Source of the DNA: Clostridiaceae bacterium
Lineage (GTDB): Bacteria > Bacillota > Clostridia > Oscillospirales > Acutalibacteraceae
Reading direction: 5' to 3'
Length of the DNA: 64,000 bases
NCBI GenBank assembly: GCA_016285645.1
Contig: JAEERC010000051.1
Span: forward strand, 56,568-120,567
Shown here: positions 8,547 through 18,404 of the stretch, piece after piece
How positions within the stretch are numbered: the stretch's first letter is position 1
Layout of the letters: the number at the start of each line of letters is the position of its first letter
The notes under the pieces: generated by a model
Told to the model about the DNA's origin: nothing
Seen by the model: the letters and a program-made list of their open reading frames with translations, nothing else
Databases searched by the model: none
Position numbers and translations under genes: made by a program

Positions 8547-9668
8547 TTAAGCCGCCTGATCCCTGTCATCGCCGGGAAGAACCGGAGCGTCGGGGAGAAT
8601 CGCGGGTAAACCGCCGCCCTGAGATGCGGGCTGCGCGTTGTTGAGCGAAACCTCATAGACATAGTTGTCAAGCCATTCGCCCGTGTAGAAGTTCCTGCCT
8701 TCGACAATCGCCTTGTCGCCGTAAACGGTAAGCCGCATTCCCGTGCCCTTGGAGGTAAGTCCGAGATGGTTTCCGCTGCCCAGGGAGGGAACGTTTATGC
8801 AGGTTATGCCGTTGTGCTGTTCAACGCAACACGCCTTGAAGAACCTGCGTATAAATTTGCCGCTGAGACCCGCGTGAAGATGGCCGCTGATATAGAAAAC
8901 ATTTTTATACTGCTCAAGTATGGCGGTGAGTTTTTTGGTTGTTGAGGAGTTGAGCGCGCCGCCCGGAATAATCGGCCAGGAGATTCTCTCGCCGTGGGTG
9001 TTCCTCAACGGCCAGTGGCAGATGACGAATACCGGTCTTCCGCCCTCGGTGCCTTCCTTGAGTTCCGAGTTGACAAAGGCGAGCTGCTCGTCGCTTATGT
9101 CGGCGCTGTTGGGCTTGTTGCCCTCGCTGCCCATAATGATAAATTTATAGCCGTTTATCTCGGTGCTGTAATAGTCTTTCTGCGTGTCTATGCCGAGATA
9201 ATCGTTTCTGTGTCTGATGGCGTAGGGCCTCATCATTCCCGAATCGGACCAGCGGCCGTAGTCGTGGTTGCCGTTCGCCGTTATGAGATTATCGCCCGAG
9301 TAATTTCCGAGAATGGAATAAACCTCATCAAATTCGCTGTCGTACCCGCGGTGTGTCAGGTCGCCCGAAACGATGACACCGTCAATCGAATCCTTTTCGG
9401 CGTCTATGGTTCTGATGCTTGTGCTCACGATTCCCGCCGCGTCGCCCGAGCCGATGTGAGTGTCGGAAATAAGGTCGAGCGTCAGGAGTTTTTCGCCATC
9501 GGGTTCGGTGTATTCGGCGGTATCCGAGGTGCGGAATTCATCCGCGACAAAAACATTGCGTATGGATCTTTTCTGCTCCTTTACGGGGTGCAGTTCCTCC
9601 GAAAACGCGGTTATTCCCGCCGCAAGTGTGATAATAAGCGCAAGGAAAACGGCAATTACTCTTTTCAT
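8547..9668 (-). CDS. Secreted calcineurin-like metallophosphoesterase
   Basis: DLISDTHIGSGD, VSGDLTHRG, TANGNHDYG, VICHWPL, ISGHLHAG motifs; signal peptide. Confidence 0.9.
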   Translation of the reverse strand: MKRVIAVFLALIITLAAGITAFSEELHPVKEQKRSIRNVFVADEFRTSDTAEYTEPDGEKLLTLDLISDTHIGSGDAAGIVSTSIRTIDAEKDSIDGVIVSGDLTHRGYDSEFDEVYSILGNYSGDNLITANGNHDYGRWSDSGMMRPYAIRHRNDYLGIDTQKDYYSTEINGYKFIIMGSEGNKPNSADISDEQLAFVNSELKEGTEGGRPVFVICHWPLRNTHGERISWPIIPGGALNSSTTKKLTAILEQYKNVFYISGHLHAGLSGKFIRRFFKACCVEQHNGITCINVPSLGSGNHLGLTSKGTGMRLTVYGDKAIVEGRNFYTGEWLDNYVYEVSLNNAQPASQGGGLPAILPDAPVLPGDDRDQAA

Positions 9669-9922
9669 CTGTTTTTCCTTTCAATTAATATATTGCTATT
9701 ATAATACTAATTACCGATTATTCAAGTAGATTATTAATTATTTGTTAACACGATTTCAATATTTATGCAGTTTAAACAATTTGAATATTGCTTAATAAAG
9801 CATATTATCCAAACGGATTTTTCCCGATAATAAAAATAACGCCAAAGGGCGTTTTACGGTGTACAAACATAAACGCAGGTGGTATAATCGAAGGCGTAAA
9901 ACGGAGAACGGAGGAGCGGATT

Positions 9923-11422
9923 ATGAGTATGAATAAGATATTTGATTTTCGCGTGACGAACGCGCCTTATTTCGCGAAGGGCGACGGAAAAACAGACGAC
10001 AGGCAGGCGATTCAGCAGGCACTCGACGACGCTTTCAAAAACGGAGGCGGCAGGGTTATACTCACCGCCGGAAAAACCTTCCTGACCGCGGGATTGGTGA
10101 TAAAAAGCGGGGTCGAACTCTTCTTTGAGGACAGGGCGACACTGCTCCAGAGCGGCGACCCTTCGCACTATGTAAAACCCGCGGGTGAAGGATATGAGCC
10201 CTATACGCCGATGTTCGGCCACAACTTTTCGCCCGAAATAAAATGGAGCCACTGCTGGTATAAAAACTATCCGCTTATTTTCGCGCCCGAGGGCAGCCGC
10301 GGCTTTGCCGTGAGGGGCAGCGGAACTGTCCGCATGATGGAGGTCACCGACCCCGAAAAGATAATAAAAATCTGCCCCGTCGGCTTTTATAAATGCTCGG
10401 ATTTTGAAATCTGCGACATTCATATCACGAACTACCACAGTTACGCGATTATGCCCTTCACCTGCGAAAACGGACTTTTCCGCAACATTAAAATCACGGA
10501 CTGGAGTTACGGCAACGGCGACGGAATTTGTATGATGAACTGCCGGAATATGCGCGTGACGGGCTGCGATATGTACACGGGCGACGACTCGGTCTATATT
10601 TTTTCCTCATACCGCGATCCGCGCAGGAGCGTGTGGTGGAATTCCGACAACCCGCAGCCGAGCGAGAACATTGAAATCGACAACAATCATCTGCGCTCGA
10701 ACCACTGCAAGGCATTCGGTATGATTCTTTGGGGAATCGACTGTCCCGACCTTGAAAAGGTTGAGGTGCGCAACATTTATGTGCACGACAATTATTTTGA
10801 AACGATGGGCAACTGGCTGTGGAACCCGTATTCCGACAGGGGCGGATATCCGCCCGTGACGGGAGTGCGCTTTGAAAACAACAGAATTGACGGCATTGAG
10901 TCAAACTTTTTTGAGACGCAGGTAAGCGATATGACGGGTTTCCGCTCAATGGCTCATCTGCAAAACGGCGGATTTGAACAGGGCAGATGCTTCTGGGCGA
11001 TGAGAAAAAACGGCGATGAGAACTCAGCCGGTGTAAACCGAAACGGGGAGGAACCGTACGGTTTTATCGACCTGCTCGAAAAGGGAGACGCCGCTCTTTA
11101 TCAGGGCATTTATCTCAAAGCGGGTCAGCCGAAGCTTTTCAAAGCGGATGTGCGCTCCTCGGGAGACGCCTGCCGCCTTTTCGTGCGCTCCTCGGACACG
11201 GGTGAATTAATCGCTTCACTCGATTTTTCAAATACCTCGTGGGAGGAAAAACTCCTGCCGTTTACCGTGCCCGAAGACGGGAACTACCGCATTGGAATTG
11301 AACGCGGCGACGCCTCAAAGGGCTTTGCGCACATAAAAGCCGCCGTGCTCGGCACTCAGGACGAGGCGGACGGCAGCGTAAGCGTTGAATTTGACAGGGG
11401 CAAGATGATTTTCAAATATTGA
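9923..11422 (+). CDS. Glycoside hydrolase family 28-like (polygalacturonase-type) protein
   Basis: GDGKTDDRQAIQQALDDAFKNGGGRVIL ... GNGDGICMMNCRNMRVTGCDMYTGDDSVYI; ATG at 9923 after GGAGG. Confidence 0.8.
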   Translation: MSMNKIFDFRVTNAPYFAKGDGKTDDRQAIQQALDDAFKNGGGRVILTAGKTFLTAGLVIKSGVELFFEDRATLLQSGDPSHYVKPAGEGYEPYTPMFGHNFSPEIKWSHCWYKNYPLIFAPEGSRGFAVRGSGTVRMMEVTDPEKIIKICPVGFYKCSDFEICDIHITNYHSYAIMPFTCENGLFRNIKITDWSYGNGDGICMMNCRNMRVTGCDMYTGDDSVYIFSSYRDPRRSVWWNSDNPQPSENIEIDNNHLRSNHCKAFGMILWGIDCPDLEKVEVRNIYVHDNYFETMGNWLWNPYSDRGGYPPVTGVRFENNRIDGIESNFFETQVSDMTGFRSMAHLQNGGFEQGRCFWAMRKNGDENSAGVNRNGEEPYGFIDLLEKGDAALYQGIYLKAGQPKLFKADVRSSGDACRLFVRSSDTGELIASLDFSNTSWEEKLLPFTVPEDGNYRIGIERGDASKGFAHIKAAVLGTQDEADGSVSVEFDRGKMIFKY

Positions 11423-11528
11423 AACGGCAAGTGTTTGCCCTTACGGGCAGGCGGTGTTTATTTACTTTTTACCCGAAATGTGGTATAATATATAAAATTT
11501 TCAGGCAGAAACAAAACGAGGTGAAATT

Positions 11529-12233
11529 ATGCTGAGAATTGAAAATCTCACAAAAACCTACGGTGAAAAAAAGGCGGTTGACGACCTGACGCTTCACATT
11601 ATGCCGGGTGAAATCTACGGCTTTATCGGCCATAACGGAGCGGGCAAGACCACCACTTTAAAATGCTGCACGGGAATACTGAAATTCGACAGCGGCGAAA
11701 TATATATCGACGGCAAATCGATAAAGGACGACCCGCTCGCCTGCAAAAAGGAAATCGCCTATATCCCCGACAATCCCGATTTATATGACTATATGAGCGG
11801 CATAAAGTATCTCAATTTTGTGTGCGACATTTTCGGCGTGCCCTCTGCCGAACGCAAAGAAAAAATCAACAGATACGCCGAGGCGTTCGAAATAAAAAAG
11901 GATCTGGGCGAGGCGATTCAGTCCTACTCGCACGGCATGAAACAGAAACTCGCCGTTATTTCGGCTCTCGTTCACTCGCCGAAGCTCATAATCCTCGACG
12001 AGCCCTTTGTGGGGCTGGATCCGAAATCGGCGTTCACATTAAAACAGATTATGCGTGAAATCTGCGAGGGCGGCGGCGCGATTTTCTTCTCAACCCATGT
12101 GCTCGATGTTGCCGAAAAACTCTGCGACAAAATCGCTATTATCAAAGAGGGGCGGCTTATCCGCTCCGGCACGATGGAGGAGGTCAAGGGCGATTCCTCG
12201 CTTGAATCGGTGTTCCTAGAACTGGAGGGCTGA
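11529..12233 (+). CDS. ABC transporter ATP-binding protein
   Basis: Walker A GHNGAGKTT, signature YSHGMKQK, Walker B LIILDEP. Confidence 0.95.
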   Translation: MLRIENLTKTYGEKKAVDDLTLHIMPGEIYGFIGHNGAGKTTTLKCCTGILKFDSGEIYIDGKSIKDDPLACKKEIAYIPDNPDLYDYMSGIKYLNFVCDIFGVPSAERKEKINRYAEAFEIKKDLGEAIQSYSHGMKQKLAVISALVHSPKLIILDEPFVGLDPKSAFTLKQIMREICEGGGAIFFSTHVLDVAEKLCDKIAIIKEGRLIRSGTMEEVKGDSSLESVFLELEG

Positions 12234-12235
12234 TT

Positions 12236-13828
12236 ATGTTTAAACTCCTTCTTAAAAAACAGCTGACCGAACTGTTCCGCAACTATTTCATTGACCGCAA
12301 AACAGGAAAACTGCGCAGCAAAAAGCAGATTGCCGTGTTTATAGCCGTCTTCTTTTTCGCTCTCGCGATGTTTTCCGCTTCGATTTATCCTATTGTTCAG
12401 ATAATGGCGGCACAGCTCGTTCCTACGGGTGACGGCTGGCTTTATTTCGCGTTTTTCGGCGCTCTCTCGGTAGGGCTCGGAGTGTTCGGCTCGGTGTTCA
12501 ACACCTACAACACGCTTTACACCTCGAAGGACAACGACTTTCTGCTCTCAATGCCGGTGAAGCCCTCGGTTATTCTCGATTCCCGTATGGCGAGCGCGTA
12601 CATAATGAGTCTGCTTTTCGAGGCGATTATCTATGTGCCCATGACGGTTCAGTATATCGCCGTTTCGGGCTTCAGCGCCGCGGCTGTCATATTTACCGTT
12701 CTTTCAATGTTCATTATGGCGTTCCTTGTGCTGGCGCTGACCTGCCTTTTCGGCTGGTTCATAGCGCTCATTTCAAGCAGGGTGCGCAACAAGAGCGCCA
12801 TTACAGTCGCCTTCTATGTGATACTGCTCGGCGGCTATTACTATGTGATGGTGCGCCTCAATTCGGTCATTACCAATGTGGTGGCGAACACGGAAAAATT
12901 CGGTTCGCTGTTTTCAAAGTATCTCTATCCCCTCGGCGCGTTCGGAAGGGGCTGCACGGGAGACATACTGGATTTCCTGATTTTCTCCGTCATAGCCCTC
13001 GGCGCGTTCTTCATTGCCCGCACGGTGATGTCACGCACATTTATATCCCTCGCCACGGCAAACAAGGGGCTTAAAAAGAGGGGCTACAAACAGGACGACA
13101 TAAAATCAAAAAGCGTCTCCTCCGCCCTGCTTTACAAGGAGAGCCGCAAATTCTTCGGCACTCCGCTCTATCTGATGAACGCGGGCACGGGAGCCCTTTT
13201 CGCGGTGGCTGCCTCTGTGGCGGCGATTATAAAGGCGGACGCCATGCGCACGCTTATTGACGGTCAGTTAGGCGCTTATAAAAATGTTCTGCCCGCCGCC
13301 GCTGCCTGCGCGGTCTGCATTTTTTTCGCCATGAATTCGAGCACGGCGAGCGCCGTATCGCTCGAGGGCAAAAGCTTATGGATTCTGCAGTCCATGCCCG
13401 TCAGGGCGGGCGACGCCCTTATGGCGAAAATAAGACTTGAATTCATATTCAATGTAATTCCCGCGGTTATCGCGGTGTGCAGTCTTGCCTATGTCATAAA
13501 GGCGGGAGCCGTCTGCGCCCTGCTTATGACTGCTCTTGTCGCGGCGTTTATTCTTCTGAGCGCGGCGAAAGGGCTTAAACTGAATCTGAAAAAGCCGAAT
13601 CTCACCTGGACAAACGAGGTTGTGCCGATAAAGCAGGATATGCCCGTTCTGTTTTCAATGCTTTTCAGTTTCGCGGTTATTCTCGTCTGCCTCGGTGTTA
13701 CATTCGCGCTCAGCGCCCTGCCGCCGGCGGTTCCGCTTGTAATAATCACGGCGGGTATCGCCGCCTGCGCCTTCATCACCCTCAGATGGATAAAAACCAA
13801 AGGCGCCCGGATATTTGAAGAACTTTAA
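12236..13828 (+). CDS. ABC transporter permease (ABC-2 type exporter-like)
   Basis: Multi-TM protein 2 nt downstream of the ATPase. Confidence 0.8.
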   Translation: MFKLLLKKQLTELFRNYFIDRKTGKLRSKKQIAVFIAVFFFALAMFSASIYPIVQIMAAQLVPTGDGWLYFAFFGALSVGLGVFGSVFNTYNTLYTSKDNDFLLSMPVKPSVILDSRMASAYIMSLLFEAIIYVPMTVQYIAVSGFSAAAVIFTVLSMFIMAFLVLALTCLFGWFIALISSRVRNKSAITVAFYVILLGGYYYVMVRLNSVITNVVANTEKFGSLFSKYLYPLGAFGRGCTGDILDFLIFSVIALGAFFIARTVMSRTFISLATANKGLKKRGYKQDDIKSKSVSSALLYKESRKFFGTPLYLMNAGTGALFAVAASVAAIIKADAMRTLIDGQLGAYKNVLPAAAACAVCIFFAMNSSTASAVSLEGKSLWILQSMPVRAGDALMAKIRLEFIFNVIPAVIAVCSLAYVIKAGAVCALLMTALVAAFILLSAAKGLKLNLKKPNLTWTNEVVPIKQDMPVLFSMLFSFAVILVCLGVTFALSALPPAVPLVIITAGIAACAFITLRWIKTKGARIFEEL

Positions 13829-13836
13829 AAAAGAAG

Positions 13837-13857
13837 GGGCGGTCCTTAAGACCGCCC
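13837..13857. terminator. Bidirectional terminator hairpin
   Basis: GGGCGGTC CTTAA GACCGCCC with A and T flanks between convergent genes. Confidence 0.75.
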
Positions 13858-13867
13858 TTTAATTTTT

Positions 13868-15916
13868 TTAATATGTCATAATAAACGCTTTCTGCGAGTT
13901 GCCGGTGTTTATTTCGATGCCTGTTTCCATAAGTTCCCTGCCGCTCAGTGTGAAAGAAACATCGGGATTGTCGTAATCTTTGAGCGTGTAGGTTCTGCCC
14001 TCATCGAGACCGTTGAGTTTAAGTATGTAAGATTCGGAGGAAACGTTTTCGCGCCTGTATATAAGAGCGGCGCCGCCGTTTTCATCGCCGAACTGCACGG
14101 CGTGGTATTTATCCGTGCTCATCGCGCCGTAATCGAGCGGGAAATAGTTTTTAAGGAAACACTCCCTTATGTCCTCGTACCCGACTCTTGACTCGCAGGC
14201 GCACAGCACGCTTCTGTCGGCATACTCGCCCGGAATTGAAAAGCCCGTGCCCGTTACGGGGAACCAGAATGAAAGCCCGTAGGTGCAGACCTGCGACGCC
14301 TCGCAGCAGTCGGGTTTGTTTACGCCCTGTGAGTCGGCGCAGTTATAATCCGTGCGCCAGAGGGGTACGCTTCTGCGGCTCATTTCAAGGTCGAGGTGTT
14401 TGCCGCCCGAGGCGCAGTTGTCAATAATCAGTCCGGGATTATCCTCGGCGAGAGCGTCAAGGAAGCGGTAGCAGTTTTCAACATAGTGGTTTTCGGTTAT
14501 GCCCGTTCTGCCCCCGTAAAGAGTTTTATCCGCGCTTTGCCACTGGGAGAGCGGCTGGAAGTTGTAATCCTGCCTGTAAAGCCCGATTCCGTTTTCCTTG
14601 AGAGAATCGGAAACAACACGGGTTATGTAGTCGCAGGCGTCGTCATTCGCGAAGTTGATAGTGTTTACCTCATCGCTCTGCTCAATAAGCCAGCCCTCGC
14701 GCTGTTTGCAGTATTCATATACCTCTGTGCCCTTGCAGCAGCGGTGCGGCTCATACCAGAGAAGAAGCCCCATCCCTCTCGCCTTCGCCGCGTCGGATAC
14801 GGGCTTGAGTCCGTCCGGGAAACGCTTCGGGTCCGGTTTCCAGGTGCCCACTCCCGCGTACCAGCCGTCGTCCTTTTCATACCAGCCCGCGTCCATCCAC
14901 AGATAATCCGTTGCCTCGCACAGACTGTCGGTCATATCGTTTATTGAGGAAATAAGCTCGTCCGCCGTGCGGGTGTCAAACTCGTTGCAGAAACCCGTGC
15001 AGTTGAGAATGCCCGTGTTTTCGGGATATACGCAGTCGTTTTCCCATTTTCTGAAGGTGTTAAAGCCTTTTAAAGGATTGCCCTCGTAGAAGGTCATTGA
15101 CACAAGCGGGGAGCGCACTTTTTCGCCCGCGGTGAGGTACGCGTCAAAGAATTCCTGCTTTTGCTTCAGGCGAACGCCGCCCGGTATCTGTTTAATCGAG
15201 GTGTACCACTGACCCGTCCAGCCGTTCGCCGTAACAACGCCGAAATTTCTGCCCGAAAGATTCAGATAGGGCAGGGCGGATTCGCTTCTGCCGCCGTTGC
15301 CGTTAAAGACCATTGCGGTAGGGCACACGGGGGATTTGATAAGCTCGAAATCATCTGCGGCGGGCTCGGAGCCCTTGCTGAAATAGACATCCGCCGTTCC
15401 CGTTTTTATGTCGCAGTCCGCCGCGTAAAAATTCTTTATTACGGGCGAGTCGGAATTGCCGTTATTCGTAATATATACCGTCCATTCGCAGGTGGCGTTC
15501 TCTTCATAAATTGTCGCTTCCACCTCGGCGCGAAGGTCGCTCTTTTTGTGAGCGAGTGTTATAACCGCGGTTTTGCCTCCGCGGTATTTTTCGCCTTTCG
15601 CTCCCTCTTCACCGATTTCGATATTCCAGTCGCTTAAGTTTTTGCGAAGCGGTTTTCCGCCGACGGTGAAATCGTAAGCGGGCGATACGGCGGTGAGGAT
15701 GTTGTTTTCATACCAGTCGCGGCAGAGTTTCCTTTCGTTTTCGGAAACGGCGAGTTCACCGGCGGTGATTTTTTCAAACTCAATGTCGGTCTGACCCGTC
15801 AGGTCAAACGCCGCGCGGTCAACCCAGCGCTTGAAATTGGAATCATAGACCGAAAAAGACGAAACTATGAAGAGCAGCGACTGCAGTATGCAGAACATTG
15901 ATTTAAGTCTGAGCAT
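13868..15916 (-). CDS. Alpha-galactosidase-like glycoside hydrolase (GH36/melibiase)
   Basis: NCTGFCNEFD, DYLWMDAGWY, LLLWYEPHR, IDNCASGGKHLDLEMSRRSVPLWRTDY; start ATG 15916 chosen over upstream GTG. Confidence 0.85.
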   Translation of the reverse strand: MLRLKSMFCILQSLLFIVSSFSVYDSNFKRWVDRAAFDLTGQTDIEFEKITAGELAVSENERKLCRDWYENNILTAVSPAYDFTVGGKPLRKNLSDWNIEIGEEGAKGEKYRGGKTAVITLAHKKSDLRAEVEATIYEENATCEWTVYITNNGNSDSPVIKNFYAADCDIKTGTADVYFSKGSEPAADDFELIKSPVCPTAMVFNGNGGRSESALPYLNLSGRNFGVVTANGWTGQWYTSIKQIPGGVRLKQKQEFFDAYLTAGEKVRSPLVSMTFYEGNPLKGFNTFRKWENDCVYPENTGILNCTGFCNEFDTRTADELISSINDMTDSLCEATDYLWMDAGWYEKDDGWYAGVGTWKPDPKRFPDGLKPVSDAAKARGMGLLLWYEPHRCCKGTEVYEYCKQREGWLIEQSDEVNTINFANDDACDYITRVVSDSLKENGIGLYRQDYNFQPLSQWQSADKTLYGGRTGITENHYVENCYRFLDALAEDNPGLIIDNCASGGKHLDLEMSRRSVPLWRTDYNCADSQGVNKPDCCEASQVCTYGLSFWFPVTGTGFSIPGEYADRSVLCACESRVGYEDIRECFLKNYFPLDYGAMSTDKYHAVQFGDENGGAALIYRRENVSSESYILKLNGLDEGRTYTLKDYDNPDVSFTLSGRELMETGIEINTGNSQKAFIMTY

Positions 15917-15920
15917 ACTC

Positions 15921-16136
15921 TTACTCTCCTGTGCTTTCAAAAACCATTGTCGCCTGAATCCTGTCGCCTCCGTGCGGGCCCGTGCTTCCGCCCGCGGCGG
16001 TTGTGATGGTGTGCAGACGGTAGCCCTTTTTGCACTGCTTGTTGATTACTCTCTCAAGTTCGCTCAGGTTTCCCGAGCCCGTGCCTATTGCTTTTTCTTT
16101 AAGAGTCACCTGCAGAACAACGTAATCCAATGCCAT
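15921..16136 (-). CDS. DUF4177-like small protein
   Basis: 71 aa MALDYVVLQVTLKEKA...LSELERVINKQCKKGYRLHTI...GGDRIQATMVFE. Confidence 0.7.
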   Translation of the reverse strand: MALDYVVLQVTLKEKAIGTGSGNLSELERVINKQCKKGYRLHTITTAAGGSTGPHGGDRIQATMVFESTGE

Positions 16137-16216
16137 AATGATACCTCCCGTTTTTTTATGATTTTATTATATATTTGAAACACGGAGAATTCAATATCAA
16201 AATGAAAGATGAAAAA

Positions 16217-16244
16217 CACGGGTCTACCCTTAGGCAGACCCGTG
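16217..16244 (-). terminator. Terminator hairpin
   Basis: CACGGGTCT ... AGACCCGTG. Confidence 0.65.
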
Positions 16245-16259
16245 AACCGTTTATATTAT

Positions 16260-18083
16260 TTAAGAGATTGCCGATTTGAGCAGGGCGAAGAGCTTTGCTA
16301 TCGCGAGCAGAGGAATTTCGGAATAGCCGTTTGTACCGAAATTGTCGTAGAGGTAAAGACTGACTCTGCGAAGCGTTGAGGGGTCCTTTTCGCTCTGCGC
16401 CTTCATCGCCCCCGCGTCAACAAGGGCGTCGGTGAGCGCCTTTTCGCAGTCGGCTATATCTTCCTTTGTGGTGAGGTTGTCGGAGAGCACAGTTTTTGAC
16501 TGCTCAACCGCCGCATCGAGGGCGCGCGCCTTGTCGGCGCTCAGCTTGCTTCTGTCAACGCCCTGAGCCGTTTCGAGCAGGGAGTTGAGCGTGCTGACAT
16601 TTCTGCCCGAGAGGAACTGCGGGAATTCGGGTGAGGAGTAAACATCTGTTATTTCATCGTCCGCTATAAGGCGCATGGCGAGGCGGAGAATTACATCGTT
16701 GTGCTGGGTCAGGTCGTGCCTCTGACCGTCGAAATAGAAGGTTGTGTCGGGCAGAAGACCCGCGGATGCGTCAACGACATTGTCGGGCGAGATGTGGTTG
16801 TGGCCGGGGTTTGTGCAATGGGTGTTTTTCTGCTGATATCCGTCCGGAAGCGTTTCGCCGACATTTGCCGTGTAAGCGCCCATCGAGGTTGAATCAACCT
16901 GAATTATGAAGTCGCCGTTCATTGTGTTCCAGCGTTCGGAAACATTGATTACGGGTATGTTGTACTCCACAACATCAAACACCTGCACGCCGTTGTCAAC
17001 CAGCTTCTGAATATTGTCGCGGGCGTGGAGCTGAGCCTGATAATATCTGTCGGTCTGCGCTTTTATATCCGCCATTTCGGGGGAGGAGAGATATTTCTCC
17101 GCGGCGGTCGGGTAATCGCCCGAGGGGCAGAGCGCCCACATACTTGTACTTCTTATCATGGTGTTTTCAACAAGGTGTTTTACGCCCTTTTCAAGCGTTG
17201 CCATAAGCACCTCGTCGGGAAGAATTCTCGCCGCCACTTCGATAAGGCGCGCGGTGTATTCGTTGAGCAGCGTCATCTCCTCAAGGAAGCCGTTGTAGAG
17301 ATAATCCTTGTTGAGGAAGTTCACTCTGCCGTTGAAAACATCGCCGATGATTATGGAGCCGTCAAGCGCGGGCACAACGAACATCACCTTGTGAAGTTCC
17401 TTATATGTGTCGGGGTAGTACTCGAGCATGGCGCTCACAATTGAAGCGCCCTGGCTGAGGGGAACGAGGTTTACCTTGTCGTGACCCGTCTGTTCCTTTA
17501 CCATATCTATAAAATCGTGGAGCTCGGCGGCGAGGTCGATGTGGTTGCCGAATGAGTTGTAGGTGAAATAATAGATGTGGTCCTTCGGCAGTTCTGTTGT
17601 GTATTTTTCAAACGGGATGTGCATATTGATAAGGGCAATTTCGCTCTCATCGCACTCGGCGTAGGAGTGGAGGAATTTCTGCGTGACGACATTGCCCGTG
17701 TTGTGGGCGGTCAGGTCGCTCGTGTTTATTCCGAAGGAGTCGTCAATCGCCTTGGCGAAGGCATCCGACAGCCCTATGTCGCGCTGCGTGAGGATTGAAA
17801 GCAGGGCGGGGAAGAGCACCGTGCCAACTATTTTGCCTATCTGAAGATAGGCGGGGAAGGCGGTTACGCGGTTGCCGTCGCCGTCGGTTATCGGCTCGCC
17901 GTTTTCGTCCGTTACCCACACGGGGGACTGACCGAGACCGGGAACGATGATTGTCGGGTAATACTCGCAGTCATCGCCGCAGGACGAGCGCTTCGCCCCG
18001 GCGGTAAAGCCCGTTGCCGCAAGCCCGAAAACAAGACTCAGGCACAGAAGAACGCTGACTGCTGTTCTGAAATATTTCTTCAT
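16260..18083 (-). CDS. Secreted alpha/beta-hydrolase-like protein (lipase/acyltransferase type)
   Basis: Signal peptide from ATG 18083 (MKKYFRTAVSVLLCLSLVFGLAATGFTA); TIIVPGLGQSPVWV; VNLVPLSQGASIVSAML nucleophile region. Confidence 0.7.
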   Translation of the reverse strand: MKKYFRTAVSVLLCLSLVFGLAATGFTAGAKRSSCGDDCEYYPTIIVPGLGQSPVWVTDENGEPITDGDGNRVTAFPAYLQIGKIVGTVLFPALLSILTQRDIGLSDAFAKAIDDSFGINTSDLTAHNTGNVVTQKFLHSYAECDESEIALINMHIPFEKYTTELPKDHIYYFTYNSFGNHIDLAAELHDFIDMVKEQTGHDKVNLVPLSQGASIVSAMLEYYPDTYKELHKVMFVVPALDGSIIIGDVFNGRVNFLNKDYLYNGFLEEMTLLNEYTARLIEVAARILPDEVLMATLEKGVKHLVENTMIRSTSMWALCPSGDYPTAAEKYLSSPEMADIKAQTDRYYQAQLHARDNIQKLVDNGVQVFDVVEYNIPVINVSERWNTMNGDFIIQVDSTSMGAYTANVGETLPDGYQQKNTHCTNPGHNHISPDNVVDASAGLLPDTTFYFDGQRHDLTQHNDVILRLAMRLIADDEITDVYSSPEFPQFLSGRNVSTLNSLLETAQGVDRSKLSADKARALDAAVEQSKTVLSDNLTTKEDIADCEKALTDALVDAGAMKAQSEKDPSTLRRVSLYLYDNFGTNGYSEIPLLAIAKLFALLKSAIS

Positions 18084-18192
18084 GGTTATTCCTCCTGTTT
18101 TGCCGGGATTAGCCCCGAAAGTCAATAACAAAACAAGTATAGCATATTATTTTTATGAATTCAATTTATAGTTTTGCGATTTTTGCAAAAAA

Positions 18193-18213
18193 AGCCCCTC
18201 CGGCGGAGGGGCT
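18193..18213 (-). terminator. Terminator hairpin
   Basis: AGCCCCTCC GGC GGAGGGGCT; A-rich on the + strand side. Confidence 0.7.
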
Positions 18214-18221
18214 CAAAAGCG

Positions 18222-18404
18222 TTATTTCTTTTTTCTGCGTTTTATCAGAACTATGATTACCGTCGCGGTGACCGCAATAACCGCAGCCGCTGCGATGTAA
18301 ACGATTACCGCCGTGGGTGAAACGAGTATTTCGCCCACGGATTTAAACGGGCTTGCCACGTCGAGAACGCCGTATAAAATCAAAAGCGGAATATTGATTA
18401 TCAT
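18222..18404 (-). CDS. 60-aa single-pass membrane protein (anchor-only relative of the SH3-like family)
   Basis: ATGA overlap with the upstream gene stop (18401); C-terminal SPTAVIVYIAAAAVIAVTATVIIVLIKRRKKK. Confidence 0.7.
   Translation of the reverse strand: MIINIPLLILYGVLDVASPFKSVGEILVSPTAVIVYIAAAAVIAVTATVIIVLIKRRKKK

Noticed and set aside
9788-9922. N-terminal extension of the GH28 ORF
   Set aside because: It covers an AT-rich promoter-like region. The protein starts naturally at ATG 9923 after GGAGG.
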